NCBI GenBank assembly: GCA_038230335.1
Contig: JBBRNL010000002.1
Span: 372,001-436,000 of the forward strand
Direction: 5' to 3'
Length of the DNA: 64,000 nucleotides
Source: JBBRDU01 sp038230335
GTDB taxonomy: Bacteria > Verrucomicrobiota > Verrucomicrobiia > Chthoniobacterales > UBA10450
Shown: one piece after another, positions 51,774 through 60,258 of the stretch
How the letters are laid out: every line of letters begins with the position of its first letter
Position numbering within the stretch: position 1 is the stretch's first letter
The notes under the pieces: generated by a model
Database searches by the model: none
Told to the model about the DNA's origin: nothing
What the model saw: the letters and a program-made list of their open reading frames with translations, nothing else
Position numbers and translations under genes: made by a program

Positions 51774-52532
51774 CTATTCAACGGCATGAAAAACGCGGAA
51801 TTGGCCAGAATAGGAGTCACCCGATCGCGTTCGCAAATTGGTTCGCTTACCCGCTGGTTGGACTGATACATCAACGGTGTCGCCGTCGGCTAACGACTTG
51901 CGCATCCCCGTGACGACGAGGACTTCTCGCACGGTTGGGGTGGGTGCGGAAAACGGACTGTCACGCAACTTGGCGAGTTCCTGTTTCACCCGGGACATGC
52001 CACCGTCCGCTTCGCAGAGAACAAGAACGTAGTCGGATCCCAGGCCAATGATCTCACCGCGCAAATGGTAGCGCTGGGATGTGCGATGGTCCGTAGATTT
52101 TTCAGATCTCCGCCGCTGCAATCGTGCGGCAAGGGCTTCCGCCTCAGCTTGATTTTGCTCGTCCACTTCGACTCCAGCCCTCTGTGTGATTGCCTTTTGC
52201 TGCCGCATTCGTTCAGCTCTCTCCGATTCCCGCTCCGCCGCCCGCTGGTGCTGTTGCGATCGCGTCTGTCGCGCCGCTTCGAGGGCGGCAGCCGGATTAA
52301 ATGTGTCTCGTGATTCGGGCGATATGTCGCTCAAGGGAATCTTCACCACGCCAAATTTGTGGACGATGACCAATCCGCCGGAGTCGGCCCGCAGAATCGT
52401 TGCATCCTTGTAAATGCGACCGGAATTCGTTTTCAAATTCTCGGCTGCGGCTTTTCCGTGCAGGACGAGGGCAAGGAGGAGGAAGGCCGTGCCACGACCC
52501 GCGCACAAGATTTGACGAAGCCGCCGATTCAC
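51774..52532 (-). CDS. Exported coiled-coil protein of unknown function
   Basis: A 252-residue protein with a signal peptide (about residues 1-30). A small beta domain (LKTNSGRIYKDATILRADSG ... VKIPLSDISPE, about 32-78) of the type that opens several verrucomicrobial exported proteins comes next. An acidic/basic coiled coil (about 85-150) and a second beta domain (about 155-252) follow. No enzymatic signature is recognised. Confidence 0.7.
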   Translation of the reverse strand: MNRRLRQILCAGRGTAFLLLALVLHGKAAAENLKTNSGRIYKDATILRADSGGLVIVHKFGVVKIPLSDISPESRDTFNPAAALEAARQTRSQQHQRAAERESERAERMRQQKAITQRAGVEVDEQNQAEAEALAARLQRRRSEKSTDHRTSQRYHLRGEIIGLGSDYVLVLCEADGGMSRVKQELAKLRDSPFSAPTPTVREVLVVTGMRKSLADGDTVDVSVQPAGKRTNLRTRSGDSYSGQFRVFHAVE

Positions 52533-52597
52533 GCCGGACTCGGTGTGCCGAATGGGTCGTTTAATGTCAATGGCGAACAGTCGTGATCTTCACGACT

Positions 52598-52807
52598 CTA
52601 TGACTCGACAACTTTGCTTCCGGTGTCGGCATCGGAATCCAGCACTCCGCGAGCCTCGGCCACTCGCTCCTCGTCGACCAGCAGCCGGATGGCAATCCCA
52701 AGATGAACATTCTCGTCCACCACTTCACAGGGGATTTCGGCAGCGTCGAGTATGGTCTTGGCCAGGGCCGCCGCACTCGGATCCGTGAATGTTCTTAATA
52801 ATATCAT
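52598..52807 (-). CDS. DUF2007-type small protein
   Basis: A 69-residue protein with the DUF2007 pattern: TFTDPSAAALAKTILDAAEI, then a short strand with a Val/Asp pair (EVVDEN) and IRLLVDEERVAEARGVL. Such single-domain proteins are thought to bind signals, without proof. I use the ATG at 52807; the frame to 52921 is antisense-like. It follows the phosphatase gene on the same strand. Confidence 0.72.
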   Translation of the reverse strand: MILLRTFTDPSAAALAKTILDAAEIPCEVVDENVHLGIAIRLLVDEERVAEARGVLDSDADTGSKVVES

Positions 52808-52880
52808 ATTGATATCATACGCTGGATGTTCGTTGACTGATACGTCTTCCACGTTTTGCCCGGTGCTCCCGGAACGGCGA

Positions 52881-54359
52881 CTACGCGCGCCGGAGCGCGA
52901 TCGCAGCCAAATCATCATCAAAGCCTTGCGCGTCGGATCGCTGGACGAGTTCTGCGATCAATCGCGGTAGGAAATCCGCACTTCCGCCGAGCTGGGCGAA
53001 GGTTTCCGTCAGGGTGTTGCTGGTGAGACGCTCACCGCCGGTTGATTTCGAGCTGTAGAGCCCGTCGGTGTAGAGGAGCGCTACATCGCCGGATGCGAGC
53101 GTCGCGACTGTGTCGCCTATCTCTACCGCCGGGTAGATGCCGATCATCGTGTTGCGCGAAGGCAGCGCCTCGATTTTGCCGTCGCGCCGCCGAATGAGGA
53201 GCGGAGGATGGCCGCCCCCGGCGAAAGACAACCGGCCGTCGCCTTCAACGATGGCACAACACGCCGTCATGAAAGAACGTCCGCGGAGCACACTATAGAA
53301 CTCGGCATTCACGCGCGTCAGGATCTCGCGGGCTGTCCTCGATTCGGTGCTGGCGTGATTGAAAAGCAAGGCGACGAGGGTCGTGAAGAGGGCCGCGGCC
53401 ACGCCGTGACCAGTGGCATCGGCGAGCCAAAAAAGCCCAGACCCGTGGTCCAACTGTCGCCAGCCATACACATCGCCACCGACATGGAGCAGTGGCGTAT
53501 AGATCATCTCCATTTGCCAGCCGTCGAGGCTCGGCAGCGCGGAGGTAACGAGGCTCCGCTGGGTGGTGCGCGCAATCGCGAGATCGGCTTCCTGCGCCTC
53601 GCGCCAGCGGGCCATCTCGCAGTTACGGACCTGCAACTGGTTGAAGAGGTGCGTCTCGCGGTCGCGCGCGCGTTTTTTCTCAAGGCAGGCGCCGATGCGA
53701 GCTTTGAGCAGGGTCGGCTCGAACGGCTTTGGCAGGTAATCCTCCGCGCCCATCCCGATGCAGCGCACCACCGAGCCTAACTCGCTCAGAGCTGAAATCA
53801 TGATGACCGGGATGTGGCGCAATGCCTCATCGGCCTTGATGTGCTGGAGCACTTCGTAGCCATCCATTTCCGGCATCATGATGTCGAGTAGCACGAGGTC
53901 GAAAGTCTCGGACCGCAATCTTTCCAGCGCCTGCCGCCCGTTTTCGGCGGTGGCTACCGTGTAGCGCTGACGCTCCAATTGGCGCGAGAGCACGTCGCGA
54001 TTGTCTTTAATGTCATCCACGATCAGCAGGAATCCCGGCGCGGGCCCGGAGGCCAGTTCGACAGCCGCCGCGTTTTCAGAGAATGCTTCGGCCGCGGGTT
54101 CCTGTCCTCGCGGCCTTGGTCTCTCTTCACGTGGCACGGGACGAAAGTTGTCGTTGATGAGCGACAGCAGTTGCTTGCCGGCCGCATGGGTCTTCTGCAA
54201 ATCCGGCACGAAGTCGTCCAAGCCTTGCTCCCGTGCCTGCTCGATCAGCATCTCGGAGTATCCGATGATTTGATTGAGCGGCGTGCGCAAGTCGTGGACC
54301 AGATCCGATGGCAGCGCGTGCTGCGTCGCTTCCCTGCCTGGGGGTTGCGGCTCGGTCAC
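52881..54359 (-). CDS. HisKA-receiver-PP2C (SpoIIE) signalling phosphatase
   Basis: 492 residues from the GTG at 54359. Order: HisKA-like dimerisation helix with His22 (LVHDLRTPLNQIIGYSEML), no ATPase domain, a receiver (phospho-acceptor about Asp159 in LVLLDIMMPEMDG), a coiled linker and a SpoIIE-type PP2C domain (about residues 277-490) with HVGGDVYGW, ADATGHGVAAAL and DDDLAAIAL. The usual second Asp of GGDxxD is Gly (GGDVYG), though the other metal Asps remain. The receiver should control dephosphorylation of an anti-sigma-type partner. The HisKA part is the same type as that of the adjacent hybrid kinase. It starts 22 bases after the small receiver gene. Confidence 0.87.
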   Translation of the reverse strand: MTEPQPPGREATQHALPSDLVHDLRTPLNQIIGYSEMLIEQAREQGLDDFVPDLQKTHAAGKQLLSLINDNFRPVPREERPRPRGQEPAAEAFSENAAAVELASGPAPGFLLIVDDIKDNRDVLSRQLERQRYTVATAENGRQALERLRSETFDLVLLDIMMPEMDGYEVLQHIKADEALRHIPVIMISALSELGSVVRCIGMGAEDYLPKPFEPTLLKARIGACLEKKRARDRETHLFNQLQVRNCEMARWREAQEADLAIARTTQRSLVTSALPSLDGWQMEMIYTPLLHVGGDVYGWRQLDHGSGLFWLADATGHGVAAALFTTLVALLFNHASTESRTAREILTRVNAEFYSVLRGRSFMTACCAIVEGDGRLSFAGGGHPPLLIRRRDGKIEALPSRNTMIGIYPAVEIGDTVATLASGDVALLYTDGLYSSKSTGGERLTSNTLTETFAQLGGSADFLPRLIAELVQRSDAQGFDDDLAAIALRRA

Positions 54360-54381
54360 GATGTTGCTTTTCCGGTGGAAA

Positions 54382-54759
54382 TCATCTCGCCCCGCCCCCG
54401 CCCAATAGCGCCTCAATTTTGCCGAGCAGCCGCCGCAGTTCGACGGGTTTGGTATCATAGTCGTCGCAGCCGGCTTCGATGGCTTTTTCGCGGTCGCCCG
54501 ACATGGCGTGCGCCGTGAGAGCGATGACGGGAATGTGCTGTGTCGCGGCGTCGGCCTTGAGACGGCGCGTCGCTTCCCAGCCGTCGAGCACGGGCAGACT
54601 CATGTCGATCAAAACCAAATCCGGTGCCTGGGTTTGAGCCATCTCCACGCCACTCTGCCCGTCCACCGCCAGCACGACCTCGTAGCCTTTGCGCAGCAGC
54701 CGCCGCGAGAGCATATCGCGGTTCATCTCGTTATCTTCGACTAATAGTATTTTAGGCAT
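54382..54759 (-). CDS. Single-domain response regulator
   Basis: A 125-residue receiver with Asp pair in LLVEDNEMNRD, phospho-acceptor in VLIDMSLPVLDGW, Thr in IALTAH and Lys in YDTKPV, so all catalytic positions are present. The ATG at 54759 overlaps the hybrid kinase stop by eight bases, so the two are coupled. With no output domain it probably relays phosphate from the kinase to the phosphatase gene downstream. Confidence 0.9.
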   Translation of the reverse strand: MPKILLVEDNEMNRDMLSRRLLRKGYEVVLAVDGQSGVEMAQTQAPDLVLIDMSLPVLDGWEATRRLKADAATQHIPVIALTAHAMSGDREKAIEAGCDDYDTKPVELRRLLGKIEALLGGGGAR

Positions 54760-57700
54760 GCTCCTCACTCTTATGGCGCGCGGCGGAGTGGGCCACCAGT
54801 TCGCGCACCCGATCCAGCAACGCTTTGCGCGAGTCGCCCGCCTTCTGGAGAATCGTTTCAACCGAGCCATTGAGCCGCCGGCGCTCCGCGGCAGTGAGGT
54901 CTTTGGCTGTCAATACCACGATGGGAATTTTCCGCCATGCCGGGTCTTGGCGCACACGGTCGGCGAATTCAAATCCGTCCATTTCGGGCATCATCAGGTC
55001 GAGCAGGATGAGGCTTGGGCGCTCCCGTTCCATGCATTGAAGCGCCACTCGTCCGTTTTCGGCCTCGCTGACTTTCCATCCTTCCTTCTCCAAAATCGCG
55101 CGCGTCAACTTGCGGGTCGCGGCGTCATCCTCAACCAGCAGAACGGGGCATGGTGGATGTGGACAGGTGTATTTCTTGAGAATCTGCGACAGGCGCGCGC
55201 GATCCACCGGCTTGGTGGCGTAGTCCGCTGCACCCAGGGTGAAGCCCCGTTCAGGGTCGTCCACCATCGTCAGCATGATAACCGGAATGTCGCGCAAGGC
55301 GGCGTCGGACTTGAGCGCCGAAAGCACGCTCCAGCCATCCATGTCGGGCATCATCACATCCAGCGTGATGGCCACCGGCCGCAATTGCCTCGCCAGCCGG
55401 AGCCCGGCGTCGCCCCCGGAAGCGGTGCGAACGCAAAAGCCCTCCCTGCTTAAAAAACGCTCCATTAAATCCCGTTGCACCGGGTCGTCATCGATTACCA
55501 ACACGCAGCTTTCGTTAGGCGGGAACTGTTCGATGTCGTCCCCGTCCAGTGAGGCGATCATTTTCTCGGATCCGGGAAAATCCGGCTTCGCCTCGCTCAC
55601 AACCGCGGGCAGTTTGATAGTGAAAATACTGCCCTCGTCCGGCACGCTGTGCACTGTCACATCGCCCCCCATGATCTGGCAGAAGCGGCGCGTGAGGGCG
55701 AGGCCGAGGCCGGTGCCGCCGAACTTGCGCGTGGTCGAAGCATCCGCCTGCGTGAAATCCTGGAAGAGTCTAACGATCTGCTCGGGGCTCAGGCCGATGC
55801 CGGTGTCACCCACACGGAACACAATCCACTCGCTGCCATCCATGACTTCGCGTCCGGCGTCCAGCGTAACATTCCCTTCATGGGTGAACTTGGCCGCGTT
55901 GGATAGAAGATTGAAGAGACCCTGGCGCACCTTGATCAGGTCGGCATGCATCGCGCCCAAATTCGGTGCACACTCGATTTTCAGCGTATTGGCGTTCTTT
56001 TTAACCAACGGTCGGATGGTGGAGGCGACCTCATCAATCATCTGGGCGAGGTCGAAGGTTTCCAAAAACATCTCCATCTTGCCCGCTTCGATTTTCGATA
56101 AATCGAGAATGTCGTTGATCAACGCCAACAGGTGCTTGCCCGCGCCGTTAATCTTTTCAAGATCGGCGCCGAATTCATCCAGCTTTCGCTCAACGGCTTC
56201 CTCCTGCAGCATCTCGGAGTATCCAAGAATAGCGTTCAGCGGCGTGCGCAGCTCGTGACTCATGTTGGCCAGAAAGACACTCTTGGCGCGATTCGCTTGC
56301 TCGAGCGATTGCTCGTAACGTTTGCGTTCCGTCACATCGCGAGCCGCCGCGAACACCCCCTGCAGTTTCCGGTCGCGGTCGTGGAAGGTCGTCGCGTTAT
56401 AAGAGACCACGGTTTCCTTACCGTCCCGGGCGCGCGCCGTCAGCTCGTAGTCGGTGACTTTGCTTTCGCCCAGCACCAGCTTGATGCCAGCTTCGGCTCG
56501 CTCCGGGTCGGTGAAGTAGTCCTTAAACGGCGCGCCGATCAACTCGTCTCGCGTGCAGCCGGTCAGCGCCTCCATTTGCTTGTTCACATCGGTAATGATG
56601 CCGCGCGGATCGGTCGTGATGAGTGCATCAATGTTCGATTCAATCAGCGAACGGGTATAGAATTGTTGATCGCGCACGCGCTGATCGAGCAGCAGGCGCT
56701 CGGCTTCGACCTGTTTCCGTGCGGTATTATCGGTCCCGATTAAGAGATACCCGATGATCTCTCCTTGCTCGTCACGCAGCGCCGTGACCGAGACGATCGC
56801 CGGAAAGCGGCTGCTGTCCTTGCGGATGTAGGTCAATTCGTAGATGTCCTCGATCCCGCGCGAGGCTTTGAAGACCAATGCTTCAAAGCCCGGCGTGATC
56901 CGGGTCCCAAGCTCGGCGCTCAAAGCTTTGGCGCGCGCAATCACCTCCTGCGGATCGGAAATGTCCGCCGGGGTAATCTTGTTCATCACTTCGGCGGCGG
57001 TGTAGCCCAGCATGCGTTCGGCGCCGACGTTGAAGATTTGAATGACGCCCTTCTCGTCGGTCGCGATGCTCGAAAAGTTGGCGCTGTTGAAAATCGCGCT
57101 CTGTAATGCCCCCGCTTTGAGGAGCGCTTCTTCGGCCCGCTTGCGTGCGGTGACGTCTTCCATGGCCAGCACGAGCAACTCGCCGTGGTGGCCCGCCTCA
57201 AGCTTGCGGGCGTTGAGCAGCATGACCCGGCGCCCGATAATCGGGAAAGTGTGTTCCAGCTCGAAATCGTTGAAGACCGAACTCTTGGGGACAATATCTT
57301 CAAGGAGGGTTCGCAGATCGGGGATGTCCCACTGGCCGTTGCCTAACTCGTAAATGAGACGGTTCTCGGTCTCTTCGGAAGTGACCTGAAAGGCTTGGTA
57401 AAAGGCGCGGTTGCCGGATCGCACGCGCAAGGTCGTATCGAGAATTAAGAGCGGCTCGCGCACCGTATCCACAATGTTTTGGGCGTAGGTTTCAATGGCT
57501 TTCAAGTCCGCCTCAGAGCGCCGCCGCTCTGTGACGTCTTCCATGGCCAGCACGAGCAACTCGGAGTGACTGCCCGCGCGCAGCTTGCGACCATTGAGCA
57601 GCATGACGCGCCGCCCGATGATCGGGAAGGTGTGCTCCAGCTCGAAATCGTTGAAGACGGAGCTCGTGGGGATCACGTCTTCGAGGAGGGTCCGCAGAGC

Positions 57701-57904
57701 GGGAATGTCCCATTGGCCATTGCCCAGCTCGTAAATGAGCCGGTTCTCGGTTTCTTCGGAAGAAACATGAAACGTCTGATAGAAAGCGCGATTAGCGCTT
57801 CGCACGCGCAAGGTCGTATCCAGCATCAGGAGCGGTTCGCGCACCGTGTCCACGATGTCCTGCGCGTACGTTTCGATGTCTTCCACCAGTGGTTCTTGTT
57901 TCAT
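54752..57904 (-). CDS. Hybrid histidine kinase with four PAS domains and two receivers
   Basis: 1050 residues, soluble. PAS1 and PAS2 (about residues 10-134 and 137-261) are near-identical. PAS3 (about 268-400) and PAS4 (about 418-530) differ. HisKA has His550 (SHELRTPLNAILGYSEML). HATPase (about 655-770) has N-box LFNLLSNAAKFT, G1 VGDTGIGL and G2 GGTGLGLAL. Two receivers follow with Asp849 (ITLDVMMPD) and Asp969 (LLDLMMPEMDG). No membrane helix, so it senses a cytoplasmic signal. Operon: kinase, receiver, receiver-phosphatase. Confidence 0.92.
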   Translation of the reverse strand: MKQEPLVEDIETYAQDIVDTVREPLLMLDTTLRVRSANRAFYQTFHVSSEETENRLIYELGNGQWDIPALRTLLEDVIPTSSVFNDFELEHTFPIIGRRVMLLNGRKLRAGSHSELLVLAMEDVTERRRSEADLKAIETYAQNIVDTVREPLLILDTTLRVRSGNRAFYQAFQVTSEETENRLIYELGNGQWDIPDLRTLLEDIVPKSSVFNDFELEHTFPIIGRRVMLLNARKLEAGHHGELLVLAMEDVTARKRAEEALLKAGALQSAIFNSANFSSIATDEKGVIQIFNVGAERMLGYTAAEVMNKITPADISDPQEVIARAKALSAELGTRITPGFEALVFKASRGIEDIYELTYIRKDSSRFPAIVSVTALRDEQGEIIGYLLIGTDNTARKQVEAERLLLDQRVRDQQFYTRSLIESNIDALITTDPRGIITDVNKQMEALTGCTRDELIGAPFKDYFTDPERAEAGIKLVLGESKVTDYELTARARDGKETVVSYNATTFHDRDRKLQGVFAAARDVTERKRYEQSLEQANRAKSVFLANMSHELRTPLNAILGYSEMLQEEAVERKLDEFGADLEKINGAGKHLLALINDILDLSKIEAGKMEMFLETFDLAQMIDEVASTIRPLVKKNANTLKIECAPNLGAMHADLIKVRQGLFNLLSNAAKFTHEGNVTLDAGREVMDGSEWIVFRVGDTGIGLSPEQIVRLFQDFTQADASTTRKFGGTGLGLALTRRFCQIMGGDVTVHSVPDEGSIFTIKLPAVVSEAKPDFPGSEKMIASLDGDDIEQFPPNESCVLVIDDDPVQRDLMERFLSREGFCVRTASGGDAGLRLARQLRPVAITLDVMMPDMDGWSVLSALKSDAALRDIPVIMLTMVDDPERGFTLGAADYATKPVDRARLSQILKKYTCPHPPCPVLLVEDDAATRKLTRAILEKEGWKVSEAENGRVALQCMERERPSLILLDLMMPEMDGFEFADRVRQDPAWRKIPIVVLTAKDLTAAERRRLNGSVETILQKAGDSRKALLDRVRELVAHSAARHKSEEHA
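57148..57877 (-). repeat. Tandem in-gene duplication of a PAS domain (381-bp offset)
   Basis: Residues 10-134 and 137-261 of the hybrid kinase align almost without gaps with a 127-codon offset. DNA stretches such as CAGCTCGAAATCGTTGAAGA occur in both copies at the same place. Few substitutions separate them, indicating a recent duplication. Confidence 0.85.
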
Positions 57905-58089
57905 CAGGGGTCCTTGCGAAAGTGTATCATAAGCGGCACCCGAGGTGGATGCAGTTGATACTTTCTGAGCGACGCATTTATAAATGGATGTCCGCTCCTG
58001 ATAACACTTGAAACGTCAAGGTCCTTAGTGAGAAGAGGGCAGTTATTTCGGCTCGCTTCATGGCCCAGCGCAGCTGATCTGTTAGCCCG

Positions 58090-58608
58090 TTAGGGCTTGT
58101 GACCGATCCGCGAATGGCGAAGGACCAGTTTCTCATTCTTCTTCACGAGAAAAGCGCCGGCCGCTGCGATCAGGAAGGAAGCCCCGCCGACCAGTCCCCA
58201 AAATAATCCCATCGATCGAATGCCGTAGCGATGATACGCGAAGGGTATAATGACACGCGTTGTCATCTCGGCTGCGAAAGCGGCCACCAGACCGATATAA
58301 GACCAACTCATCCAATAGTAGTGACGACCGACCCAGGTGTGCGGTGGCCGTCTGATTATTGCGAAGCTTAGCCCAAGCAAAAGCGGAGGGGTTGCGACGA
58401 GCGCGAAGAAATGCAGGAAGTTGAACGAGCGCGTGAGGTGGTAAAGCGTCAATGCCGTCGCAATAACGACAATCATGGATGTGGCGTAGGTATAACCCAG
58501 GATGCGATGCGCCGTCGTTGCTTTGGGCCGCGAAAAGATCACCAGTCCGGCCAGCAACGCGCAACACGCGGCGATCGTGTGAATCAATCCTGTCGTGCTT
58601 TGAATCAT
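58090..58608 (-). CDS. DUF2306-like membrane protein
   Basis: A 172-residue protein with about five membrane helices and the pattern TAHRILGYTYATSMIVVI near residues 25-45, then HFFALVATPPLLLG. This resembles DUF2306 membrane proteins. I chose the ATG at 58608 (MIQSTTGLIHTI). The frame runs on to 58854 but crosses the tRNA-Cys gene and has no protein character there. Function unknown. Confidence 0.75.
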   Translation of the reverse strand: MIQSTTGLIHTIAACCALLAGLVIFSRPKATTAHRILGYTYATSMIVVIATALTLYHLTRSFNFLHFFALVATPPLLLGLSFAIIRRPPHTWVGRHYYWMSWSYIGLVAAFAAEMTTRVIIPFAYHRYGIRSMGLFWGLVGGASFLIAAAGAFLVKKNEKLVLRHSRIGHKP

Positions 58609-58697
58609 CGGGTGCGGTGGTCGGATCCTGGCAGCAGGCCCTCCGGTGAAAAGCTTCGAGAAAGGGCCGGTCACAGCAAGGACGGTGCAGAACCTGG

Positions 58698-58769
58698 AGG
58701 CGGGGGCGGGAATCGAACCCGCGAATAGCGGTTTTGCAGACCGCGACCTTACCACTTGGCTACCCCGCC
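58698..58769 (-). tRNA. tRNA-Cys (anticodon GCA)
   Basis: A 72-base tRNA on the minus strand. The acceptor stem pairs GGCGGGG with CCCCGCC (discriminator T). The anticodon arm is GCGGT-CTGCAAA-ACCGC with anticodon GCA, and the T-arm has GGTTCGAATCC. CCA is not encoded. It reads UGC and UGU. Confidence 0.96.
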
Positions 58770-58904
58770 CTTTGCTTGGCGTGCCGGAGAGTATCGAACG
58801 ACGTCGTGTCGTGTCAATTCGGGCAGCCCTTTCGTACTCTTCGGTCAGTTCCATTTGAGCGTTGGACGTTGCGGGTTGAGCATTGGAGGTTTGCTTCTTC
58901 CCTC

Positions 58905-60188
58905 ATGGACTCGCGTTCGTCTCAACTTTTTCACGCCGCACAAAAGCGCATTCCGGGCGGAGTCAATTCGCCCGTGCGCGCGTTTCGTAATGTGCAGGGC
59001 GAGCCATTCTTTGTGGACCGCGCCGCCGGCTCCAAAATTTGGGACGTCGATGGCAAAGAGTACATCGACTACGTAGGCAGCTGGGGTCCCGCCATCCTCG
59101 GGCACGCGCCCCCCCTCGTCGTCGATGCCGTGACCGAGGCGGCTCAACGGGGTCTCAGTTTTGGCATACCAAATCCGCTCGAAGTGGAAATGGCGGATCT
59201 GATTTGCGCCTGGGTCCCGTCCATTCAGAAAGTGCGCATGGTCAACAGCGGCACGGAAGCGACCATGTCGTGTGTTCGCCTGGCCCGCGGCTTCACCGGG
59301 AGAAACAAGATCATCAAGTTCGAGGGCTGCTATCATGGTCACGTCGATGCGCTCCTCGTAAAGTCGGGCAGCGGAGCGCTCACACACGGTCGTCCCGATA
59401 GCAGCGGAGTTCCACAATCCCTGGCCGAACTGACAATTCCGGTGCCCTTCAATGATATCGGTAGGGTGCGCGCCGCCTTCCGCGAAAACGCCAAAGAGAT
59501 CGCGGCCATCATCGTCGAGCCGATTCCCGCCAATGCCGGCCTCTATTTTCCGCGCGGAGATTTCCTCTCTGCTCTGCGCGAGGAGTGCGCCCGCCATGGT
59601 GCCCTTCTGATCTTCGACGAAGTGATGACCGGCTTCCGCGTGGCCCGCGGCGGTGCCCAGGCTCTCTACGGCGTAAAGCCCGACCTGACTGCCTTAGGTA
59701 AAGTGATTGGCGGCGGTCTGCCGGTAGGCGCGTTCGGCGGTCACGCTCAAATTATGGATCAATTGTCGCCCAGCGGTCCGGTTTATCAGGCCGGAACGTT
59801 GTCGGGCAATCCGCTTGCCATGGCGGCAGGTCTGGCGCAACTGCGCGAGCTGGATCGAATCAATGCCTGGCAGGTGCTGGAGGAGCGCGGCGCCGAGATG
59901 GAGTGGGCCGCGCGTGATGCCCTGAAAAAAAAGGAAGCGGAGGTCACCTTTCATCGGATCGGCTCGATGTTCTGCCTGTTCTTTGCGCCCGGTCCCATCG
60001 ACGACCTGGCCGGTGCGCAGCGCAGCGATCTAAAGAAGTTCGCGAAATTCTTTCACGCCTGTCTGGCGGAAGGCGTTTACATCGCGCCGTCCCAATTCGA
60101 GACCGGTTTTCTTTCGACGGCGCACACGAGCGAGGACATTGCGCGCACCGTTGCGGTCATGAGCCAGGCGCTTGACCAGTTAGGGTAA
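58905..60188 (+). CDS. hemL: Glutamate-1-semialdehyde 2,1-aminomutase
   Basis: A 427-residue PLP enzyme that turns glutamate-1-semialdehyde into 5-aminolevulinate, the last step of the C5 heme route. PLP-binding residues: TALGKVIGGGLPVGAFGG holds the Schiff-base Lys, LIFDEVMTGFRVARGG the conserved Asp. GGVNSPVRAF opens the protein as usual. I use the ATG at 58905; the longer frame from 58734 overlaps the tRNA-Cys. No other heme genes adjoin it. Confidence 0.96.
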   Translation: MDSRSSQLFHAAQKRIPGGVNSPVRAFRNVQGEPFFVDRAAGSKIWDVDGKEYIDYVGSWGPAILGHAPPLVVDAVTEAAQRGLSFGIPNPLEVEMADLICAWVPSIQKVRMVNSGTEATMSCVRLARGFTGRNKIIKFEGCYHGHVDALLVKSGSGALTHGRPDSSGVPQSLAELTIPVPFNDIGRVRAAFRENAKEIAAIIVEPIPANAGLYFPRGDFLSALREECARHGALLIFDEVMTGFRVARGGAQALYGVKPDLTALGKVIGGGLPVGAFGGHAQIMDQLSPSGPVYQAGTLSGNPLAMAAGLAQLRELDRINAWQVLEERGAEMEWAARDALKKKEAEVTFHRIGSMFCLFFAPGPIDDLAGAQRSDLKKFAKFFHACLAEGVYIAPSQFETGFLSTAHTSEDIARTVAVMSQALDQLG

Positions 60189-60258
60189 CACCGCGTGGTT
60201 CAGTGCCTCTCTTAAAAGCTTTGCTTCACCTCGCCACTTGCACTAGGAAACAGCCGCA

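Noticed and set aside
57148..57877. Possible CRISPR or direct-repeat array
   Set aside because: There are only two long copies, both in frame within a kinase; they are duplicated PAS domains.
58609..58854. N-terminal extension of the DUF2306-like gene
   Set aside because: It runs through tRNA-Cys and shows no membrane or protein character.
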